Part shown: positions 56,301 through 64,000 of the stretch, one piece after another
How positions within the stretch are numbered: position 1 is the first letter of the stretch
Layout: the number at the start of each line of letters is the position of its first letter
Assembly (NCBI RefSeq): GCF_910592395.1
Contig: NC_088308.1
Coordinates: forward strand, 19,297,501 to 19,361,500
DNA from: Lineus longissimus
Lineage: Eukaryota; Nemertea; Pilidiophora; Heteronemertea; Lineidae
DNA length: 64,000 nt
Direction: 5' to 3'
Notes under the pieces: model-generated
What the model was told of the DNA's origin: nothing
Databases searched by the model: none
The model's input: only the letters and a program-made list of their open reading frames with translations
Translations under genes and position numbers: made by a program

Positions 56301-57770
56301 GAATATTGAAGTGGGAGTTTGTCAAAGGATGGAACAGCCCGAGAATGGTTCACCGAGTCTTGGCGTAATGGAGAAGAATTGGATGAGGCCGTTTATGTGA
56401 CTGGAGAAGCCATTTTTAGAACTGCTGTATTTATCCAGACACCTGCCATCATGTCGCTATAATGGGATTGTCTTCATGCTATTATTCGTTGATTTATTTT
56501 GGTGCAGATATGAAAGGTAGAGCTGATTTGAGATCTAATGCCATTTTCGCCCCAAAAGTATACCTGAATAAGAAGGCAAAGACTTTTCAGTCCTCTAACA
56601 ATATATATTTTTTGCTTTTCATCAGAAATTGCCCCAACTGGTTCTGCTCTTTTGTTGTTATTCTGTTACATGTACCTATTGAAATAGTGAACCATTGGCA
56701 AGATATGATAAGAAATTTGCGATGGTATTCAGAAAGCAGACATGCCTTTTGGGAAAGAGCCATATATAAAGCTAATGAAACACCTCAACAAAAGTTTTCC
56801 CGCTAAATCTTTTGCCACAAGGTGTTTAATGATTTTCGAGAAAACTGTCCCTAACTTGTGTTGAAATGGGGAAATCCTTAACAATGCCGTCAGTTGGCCA
56901 CTTCTTGAGCTAAATTAAATTTGCATAGTACACTGGTGTCATTGTTTTGGCGGGAATAGTTTGTAGTTTTGTGTAAAAAAGTTGTACAAATTATGTTGTT
57001 GGTTACGACTAGTTGTCATCCACAATGAAATGTTCAAAAAGTATTTGTCAATCGTGCATGTTACTATTTTCATAATTTCACTGCCTCTTTATACTTTATA
57101 CCAATGTTATCTCAGATTTTGTATTTTTGTAATAATAAACTAAATCTGACAAAAAAAGTTGTTATTAATTGTATCCAACACACCTTTGGTCTTGTTTTGG
57201 CCCCAGTGGTAGTTGGCGCTAGTGTTTCTTCGAGATGAAAGTAGATTTGCGCAGCACCTTGCCCCTCAAAAAGTGCTCCTGCCTTACTTCAGAACTGCTT
57301 ATGCATTTTCTTTTACAGAAGGACGCTAACCCGACCCTTTTTCTCCGTTTACCCTGCGTGTTTTTTTGCTAATTTCCAAAATATCTTGTCAAAGTGCTCA
57401 AAAAAGCCTCCCCTCTCTTATTAAAGATAGAGATTCCTGTTACTTCAAAGTGCCAGCATGGCAGACCCTTTATCTTGATGTCATACATCACCTACTCCAT
57501 GGCAGGAAATCACGCTGCTTCCTGGAGCGCAAATTTAGCAACTGGGGTTCGTACTGCGGAAGGAAACAATAGTATGCTGGGAATATTCTCGGCAATTATT
57601 TTACTTTTTCGAGCGGAAAAGCTGACTGAAAGTTTAGGATGAATAGATATATACACTAGCACAACTTGTTATCGTCGGTCGAGAATTTGTGCTGGAAGAA
57701 ATGCACACTTGGAATAGTATCATCCTTGTCTGGTCTTGGGGTTATTGTTATTAGTTGTCTGTTGTCGATG
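53338..57770 (+). other. LIG1 3' region and gene-poor stretch
   Basis: LIG1 3' UTR begins here. A donor-like GTAGGT directly after the stop codon (TGATG|GTAGGT) hints at a spliced 3' UTR. The best poly(A) candidate is AATAAA near 55412. Reading frames such as 54168-54623 and 55800-56123 run through T-rich DNA and show no family resemblance. I find no other coding exon. Confidence 0.5.
54358..54421 (+). repeat. T-rich simple repeat (TTTTACTG)
   Basis: About eight imperfect units of 'gttttactg' or 'gtttttctg' occur here; this is a low-complexity tract. Confidence 0.8.
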
Positions 57771-58211
57771 ACTAGTCCCAGTTGAGAGTGGTATGCAGCA
57801 AAAAGCAACCAATCTATTATACTGCACTAGTCCCAGTTGAGAGTGGTATGCAGCAAAAAGCAACCAATCTATTATACTGCACTAGTCCCAGTTGAGAGTG
57901 GTATGCAGCAAAAAGCAACCAATCTATTATACTGCACTAGTCCCAGTTGAGAGTGGTATGCAGCAAAAAGCAACCAATCTATTATACTGCACTAGTCCCA
58001 GTTGAGAGTGGTATGCAGCAAAAAGCAACTAATCTATTATACTGCACTAGTCCCAGTTGAGAGTGGTATGCAGCAAAAAGCAACCAATCTATTATACTGC
58101 AGGTAGTCCCAGTTGAGAGTGGTATGCAGCAAAAAGCAACCAATCTATTATACTGCACTAGTCCCAGTTGAGAGTGGTATGCAGCAAAAAGCAACCAATC
58201 TATTATACTGC
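57771..58211. repeat. 55-bp tandem repeat, eight copies
   Basis: Units start at about 57771, 57826, 57881, 57936, 57991, 58046, 58101 and 58157, each beginning actagtcccagttgagagtg. Copies are nearly identical; unit 5 has 'caacta' for 'caacca', and the start of unit 7 is altered (aggtagtccc). It is a young minisatellite with no spacer/repeat alternation. Confidence 0.95.
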
Positions 58212-59177
58212 ACCATCCTAAAGTCCTAGTCACTTCAGTTCAAATCAATTTTTCACTGAAGGTTTGCCCAGCCCTTCAGGCTTGATATTGAGATATTCAA
58301 ATTAGTTTGTTTGAACAGACAAAAGCATTGAAAAACCATCCTGATCACCTGTGCTTCGATATGTGGCTGATGTCCCTGTATAAGAACTAGTGTACTCAAT
58401 TCAAATAGAAAGCTGCTGACAGAGGCAAAATGGTCTACTTCTGATTTTGTTTTGACAAGCCATTCAAACAGTGATGGCAGCATCTGGTGATGATGAAATT
58501 ATCTACTCAACAGGAATTGATCGAGGCCTATCCCATGATTTTTATCAGTCTTTGGTGTATGTCCAGAGTTTGATGTCATATGGAAGGTGTGTATGCCATT
58601 GGACTGAATTAAGCTTGGGCTTGCCGAGAATGACAAGAGAATGACATTTTCATTAACATTGGTCAACAAAAAGAGTATTCATAGTCCAATTCGACGTTTG
58701 AAGGGCATCTTTTTCCTCGGATAACATCATTCCATTAGGAGAGAATGAAACAATAGACAGATAACTTTCATACAAGCTCCTAGCTTGTCCAAGATCACTG
58801 CTACTGATATCGTGATCAACATTGTACAGCTGGACTTTCATGCCACGTACACTTGTGAAAATTGCAGTCCGTTTTCATAATGGCTGGCTTATTTTTCTTT
58901 AAAGCCTATCTGGCACTTTGAATTGTTTACAATCTCTTCTGAAGGAAATGATATATGTGGACACCCTCTGGCTATATTGATAATTGCATTTGCTGGTGTT
59001 GTGTTCACAGCTTGTCCAATCTCTATGTGACAACCCCACTGAAAGATGACACTAATATGAAAAGCTGGTGATTTTTATCGAGTTCGGCGACATTCAGTCA
59101 GCTTCTGAAACCCTGGGCTCCAAGAAGCTGCTCATTCACTTGGTCCTTTCTGACCCTTGTCCATTTATACTCCTTAG

Positions 59178-59310
59178 AGAAGCAACTACAGGGTTAAGTG
59201 TCTTCCTTGGTGTCTTCCCCAAGGACACGGAAGCAGCATGTGGTTCTACAGGAGTTGAACCTGCAGCTTTTGGGATATGAGATAGGCGCCTTAACCGTTA
59301 CTCCCAAGAT
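59178..59310 (+). mobile_element. SINE-like remnant
   Basis: The string 'agggttaagtgtcttccttg', then 'aaggacac', 'gagttgaacctgcagc' and 'gcgccttaaccgtta' has the wording of widespread metazoan tRNA-derived SINEs, whose typical form has 'caaggacacaacgg...ggattcgaacc...taaccgcta'. It is diverged and incomplete. The assignment rests on memory of the family, not on a search. Confidence 0.4.
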
Positions 59311-61541
59311 CCCCTGTGAAGCAAGCAACCTAATCATATGTACTGCTGATTACTTAGATCGAAGATAAATACTCTGGAACAGATGGATGATGGCTTTTGA
59401 TGATAAAGGTCAAGAAAGAAGATTTTCCTGATAAGAAATGTCAAGAAAGGAGAGACCTTGAAATCCATCAATTAATGGTTGATCAATATTCACTCAAGAA
59501 AGATAAAACCATTGCAAATATCCGCATCACTTATTGACAACTTGAGCATCGAGGCCTAGGAGCTGTTATAGCGATGATTGATTAATGTTTCATTCAAAGT
59601 CTTTATATAGGGATGGGCATCTGGTTCCCGGGATGGGCCTCTACTAGCACAGCTGTCCGTGGATTCTGTCAGTTCGGTCAATTTGATTGCAGTCTGACTA
59701 TGGCTGTTTACCCAGTATTGAAGTGACTCTGAGCTAAAGGTGGATGTTGTTTGCTCATTAATGAATTGTAAGATGTTCCTTTATCTGTTTAGTGGTGATG
59801 TCTCTGTCTGCTACAAAAGTCACTAGATACCCTCGGCAAAATGGCTAAATATAGTCATTCTCCCTGCTCAAATGTTGCCTCATAACATCTCTGTCATGAC
59901 GATAATGCATTGCCTGTTTCAAAATGCCTGTGACCAGAAACATTCATTTAAAGGACCTGGGAGATTTTTCCCGTCATTGCGTTTGAACTTTTGAACTCCA
60001 ATTTCATTCATAAACTATTTAATTTGAGAAATATTCGGACAAGTCTATTGTGGCCCGTAACCAGTTTATTCATTTGATTGGGCACCATGGTAATTCGAGT
60101 GCGAGTTCTAAAAAAAGATGTCCATCTAAAAAATCTTGGATGCTTTTCTGATTGAGCCCGCTATGACCGCCTCCACGCATACAATCAGCTCAGAGGCAAT
60201 GCTAAATCAAAGGAAGGGCCATGATGTGATAATCATGCGGAGACGTGTGCATGACTTCTTATAGAGATAAAGCGAAATCAATAATCAACGCAGAAACGTG
60301 TACAGTTCTTGTCGATTCTCACAGGGGGCAATAGCAGTTTGCTTCCTTGATGAATGTAAGATCTCGTGGTACCATATGGTACCAACATGGAGTGGAACCT
60401 CCCTCAGCAGCACACCGTCTCTATCAAGGACACTGACTTTGGTCCCAAATGGGTCAGTCAGTTCCTTTCAATTTGACCTCTCTAATCAGGACACCTCTCT
60501 ATTATGGACATCGTTTGCCAGTCCCGAAGGTGTCCCTAAAATAGATGTTCAGCTGTGCTAATGTGCTACAGCATGAATATATTTTCAAAATTCGCCCTAA
60601 CACTTTTATTAGCTGACTACTTACACTTTGAATTACCACTGGGAAGTCTTTAAATTACTGCCTTGACATCCTCCCGGCTTTACCTTGTCAGTGCCCATGC
60701 TATCATTGTCAACTCCTTCATGTCACTGGAAGCCCTCAAAATGTCATCATTGGAAATGTCACTGCTTTATTAACCTGGGAGCAGAGCAGTGACATTTCAT
60801 TCAGGATAATACCCCTTTGTTATGGGTTTGATAGGAGAATTGTGGGATGGCTATGCCTATCATAAAAATGACTATCAATCATAGCCATTGGATGAAATCT
60901 CAATCAGAATGCTGCCGGTGTAATTAGGGGAAACTGCATATCAGGGCTTTGAATTAAAATTGATTAAGATAGGTTTATGAAATGAAATTAAAATCATTAC
61001 TCAAAACACAATCTAGATGTATCAGGCAACCAAAGAAGATAAATACACAAATGTACATTCAAATACAGTATTACAGGGAAAATTGATGATATATTGGGTA
61101 AATGACTTTTAAAATTCATCAAATTACCAAAAGGAAGACCAATCTTTACCAACTCATGGCCAGCCAAGATCTCCTATTAGCCAAATGTCGTTAATCAAAG
61201 GCATATTCCTAATCATGTCAATGGCGCTTGATTGGTTTTCCTTAACTTCATCAACAGGCATCATGCTTCAGAGGGCAACGTCAATTATAAATCTCATTAC
61301 TAGGCAAAATCAGGAGCTGCTAAAAGCATTTCTTCAGAGATTTTGAGAAATTAAAGTCTCAACTGCAATACACAGTGCTGAATATATAGATAATGAGTCA
61401 TTGTTCAGAAATGAATGGTTTTTCTATTCAAAGCAAAGCTGTCTTGAGTGACTGGTGATAAGCAAAGCATCTTGCTGATTTGTACTACATGGACAGGTGA
61501 TGACGACATTCTGATACAACTATTGTTTTAGGAAGTGACTA

Positions 61542-62058
61542 TTTGGCAAGCCCGGCTTACCAAACAGTGCCTTTTTTCTGCCCTAGATGGAGAGCCGAAC
61601 TCATGCATATTCAACCATCCAGGAGCTCATTATCATTCGTGGCAACACCGTCAGCAACACTGGAGTTACAGTGAAACGCCTTTAGAAATGCACACTAATG
61701 CATTTAACATGCTTATCAGTTAAATCACGTTTATGACTTTTTTTGTAAATCCATACAGTCATGTACATGTACATGCTTCTTCATGGATTATTGACCAAAA
61801 CCCGAGTTTAGTAACAGAAATTGAATCAAGAGCGGGAAGTCAGCCATTGTTAAATATGCGCATATAAATTCGAATATGACGTCACTGCTTTCTGATTGGC
61901 CAACATGTTATAACCTCTCCGGCTCGCCAAAGAGGGTAGTATTTTTGCCCTGTTTGGCAAGCCCGGCTTGCCGAACAGAGTTGATTTTTAGTGCTGTTTG
62001 GCAAGCGGCTCTCCAAGCAGGGCAAAAACGATGCCTGTTCGGCGAGCCGCTTGCCAAA
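61542..62058. repeat. cluster of TTTGGCAAGC palindromes
   Basis: TTTGGCAAGCCCGGCTTACC at 61542 and TTTGGCAAGCCCGGCTTGCC at 61953 are near-palindromes. TTTGGCAAGCGGCTC (61997-62011) is perfectly inverted at 62044-62058. Together they could be the termini of small inverted-repeat elements. The half-site TTGGC also resembles NFI binding sites, but the spacing does not fit. Confidence 0.55.
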
Positions 62059-63072
62059 TAGACCCGGCCATTGTTTTATATAACAGATATGGCTGTAGTA
62101 CATGTAGTAAATCTAGTATTTTTAGTGGTTCTGCCAGGGTACATTTTGGGGGTAAGAAAGGCACAGTGGTGCCCCTGGGGGCTGCATAATTTGCTCAGAC
62201 TAAGAACTATCTTTTGGTCACTGGTTGCTGAAGGCCTTTAAGTGGCAGATGACGGTGACTTTGTGAGTGATTTTCATTGCAGCGATAATCATCGCAAACT
62301 GCTGTGCTAAAAATGTGCTTGTCGGCAATTCCCTTTAAAGCCGTCGATCGGTAAAGAGATGAGTCTTAGCGGTTTCTATAAAAAAAACCAGTCGATCTGA
62401 ATCAAAGGATTGATACATTTGAGACCAGCCATGGGTGAAATGTCGAGAGAGATTTCAGGAAGTCAACAAAATGTCGCTTCAATTAGTCTAATGTATCTAC
62501 GGTATGTTAAAGGGAAAGTCAGTTGCCTGAATTTAAAGTGACGCTCAATCCCATGTTGCATGAGATATAAAAGAGGTCTGGTTTTTATATACCTACAGAT
62601 AATTGCTGGAAAAAACAAGACTGTGAAAGAGAAAATCTTATTGAAATTGCTGTCACAGGGTTGTCAGAACATGAAATAAAAGTTACACCAATATTGCAAT
62701 TTGTTGAAACCACAGAATAAAAAGGCAACAAATATACATTTCGACCTCGAAGACAGCTACATGTAGGGCCATATTCTCTTTGACCAGCCCCACTGTGGCC
62801 AGTGGGGAACTTGTTATATTACAGGAAAGAAAGGTCCATTGAACATTGGCTCTTCCTTCCTGTAAGACAACACGTACCCCTTGGCCACAGTAGGAGATCT
62901 AATCAACCTGCTATCAGTATCTGCCTCAAACATCACTAATACTTTACTGCGATTGAAGTAACATCTCGGACACTCCCGAGTCTTCCTCACAGGGAATGTC
63001 AATTATACACATCGCTGGTTGAGAATATGAAAGAGGATTTCAAGAGAAGCAGGCTTGGATAGTTGATGTTTT

Positions 63073-63107
63073 TTTATGGCACTGACTGCTTCAGTCAGTG
63101 CCATAAA
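63073..63107. repeat. perfect 16-bp hairpin with 3-nt loop
   Basis: TTTATGGCACTGACTG and its reverse complement are separated by CTT. The stem is perfect and short; it is a cruciform-type palindrome of unknown role. Confidence 0.85.
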
Positions 63108-63232
63108 TAAATCAGTAGACCTTCGCAACAGGTCGATGGTTGAAAAAAAATTGCTGTCCTGAAAATAACTGAAGCAACAACTGATGCCTATATATGCTGA
63201 CTTCAATCAGAGATTCTGCGGGAAGCCAAAGT

Positions 63233-63343
63233 GACTTATGATATTGGCCAGAACGACTTGAGCACCAGAACACTGGAACATGCTCGTGATGGTATTTTTT
63301 AGCATGTTCTGGTGTTTCGGTTGTTCTGGCATTTATCATAAGC
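63233..63343. repeat. ~40-bp imperfect hairpin
   Basis: CTTATGATA, GCCAGAAC and CACCAGAACA on the left pair in order with TGTTCTGGTG, GTTCTGGC and TATCATAAG on the right. The loop is about 30 bases. It has the shape of a MITE or small-RNA precursor; the minus strand would fold equally well. Confidence 0.7.
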
Positions 63344-64000
63344 CGATGTTGCTACTCCTGAATAACGTTATAAGGTTTCTGAGACTTCGCACAACCCCTG
63401 CAGTTTCTTATATCTGCTTCTTAAGTAGCTAATATTGTATTTTTGGGGTTGGAATGATCATTTGAAATGTCAACAACAAAGTTCAAACAGGTTATCCAAT
63501 AGGATAAGATGAAAATACCAAGAGTCAAGTATTGGAAACTGCGGGCCTGGTGCTTCATTTTTCTGACAGATACATTAGTATCTAAAGATTAGTTGCTTTC
63601 AAGTTTCTTTCTTGCCATCAGAAAATTCCTTACTTGTCTTTGCTTTTTGGTGACATGTCTCAGTGAAAGGGTAACTTTTGATTTCATTTGAGTGTCTTGT
63701 TTTTTGTTTCATACCGCCAAATCATTGGCGGCTGTTTTAACTGCCAATTTTTTTGAGGCGGTTAATGATAGTGAAACAATTAAACACAGGTACATTGATT
63801 ATCAAAACAATATTCTCTGAAAAATGTTCGTTCAAAAAACATGTCTACGGACAAATTGTCATTGGCTTTATAAAAAGCAAAAGTCTCCTCTCTGCTTTTC
63901 AATTTAATCAGATGTTATTTCTCATTTAATGATGTTTTTTCATCGGTGACAATCCTAGAAGTCGCGTCTACTTCCGGCTTAGATAATACCAATTATTCCG

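Larger units (their letters stand above)
58212..64000. other. gene-free right end
   Basis: I see no supportable gene. The stretch carries a SINE-like remnant (59178-59310), a possible MITE remnant near 60360-60540 (wording like 'cctctctaatcaggacacct'), TTTGGCAAGC palindromes (61542-62058), and two hairpins (63073-63107, 63233-63343). The remaining short reading frames are not convincing. Confidence 0.5.

Noticed and set aside
57771-58211. CRISPR-like regular array
   Set aside because: The units are contiguous 55-bp tandem copies without unique spacers, in an animal genome.
59240-59300. Possible tRNA gene
   Set aside because: There is a B-box-like GAGTTGAACCTG but no foldable cloverleaf or A box in place; treated as a SINE-like remnant.

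Overview
The window is nuclear DNA from an animal, most likely a marine invertebrate. The evidence is GT-AG introns throughout, a signal-peptide/C-type-lectin protein, an EGF/ZP membrane protein, collagen-C1q and TRAF genes, and eukaryotic COG8 and LIG1. I cannot fix the species. The frequent 'taggcct' and 'tacatgtac' words and an AAGCACCA-type miR-29-like array fit an ambulacrarian (echinoderm or hemichordate) somewhat better than a spiralian, but this is a weak inference.

Layout, left to right. 1-2.2 kb: no gene; a 546-bp foldback element with CCACCGCGGTGG palindromes. 2.2-10.5 kb (+): a secreted protein with six C-type lectin domains and a Thr-rich linker. 12.0-18.7 kb (-): a type I membrane protein with Cys-rich/EGF-like modules, a zona pellucida domain, a furin-type site and a TM helix. 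18.7-20.6 kb: a near-perfect inverted repeat and a 131-bp tandem array. 20.7-25.7 kb (-): COG8 (Golgi tether). 25.7-26.0 kb: a short divergent promoter shared by COG8 and LIG1, with an E2F-like site. 26.0-53.3 kb (+): DNA ligase 1, 21 coding exons, with an N-terminal PIP box. 53.3-64 kb: no recognisable gene; a 55-bp tandem array, a SINE-like remnant and several palindromes.

LIG1 is a host for nested units. Intron 7 (30015-37371) carries at least 15 related, tandemly dispersed 55-60 nt hairpins on the sense strand. AGCACCA on the 3' arm is conserved in every copy, while the rest of the stem varies, mostly with matching changes on the other arm. This looks like a large, expanded intronic microRNA cluster with the miR-29/miR-285 seed, and it is the most interesting object in the window. 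The same intron holds a composite mobile element built from two apparently identical 444-bp repeats. Intron 8 carries a complete antisense collagen-C1q gene with two possible first exons. Intron 14 carries a TRAF-type RING/zinc-finger/MATH gene whose coding region lacks introns. Introns 11, 14, 15 and 17 each carry a copy of a ~75-nt element with complementary ends and C/D-snoRNA-like layout.

All splice models were built by hand from GT/AG sites, codon phase and domain continuity. No transcript evidence or database search was available.
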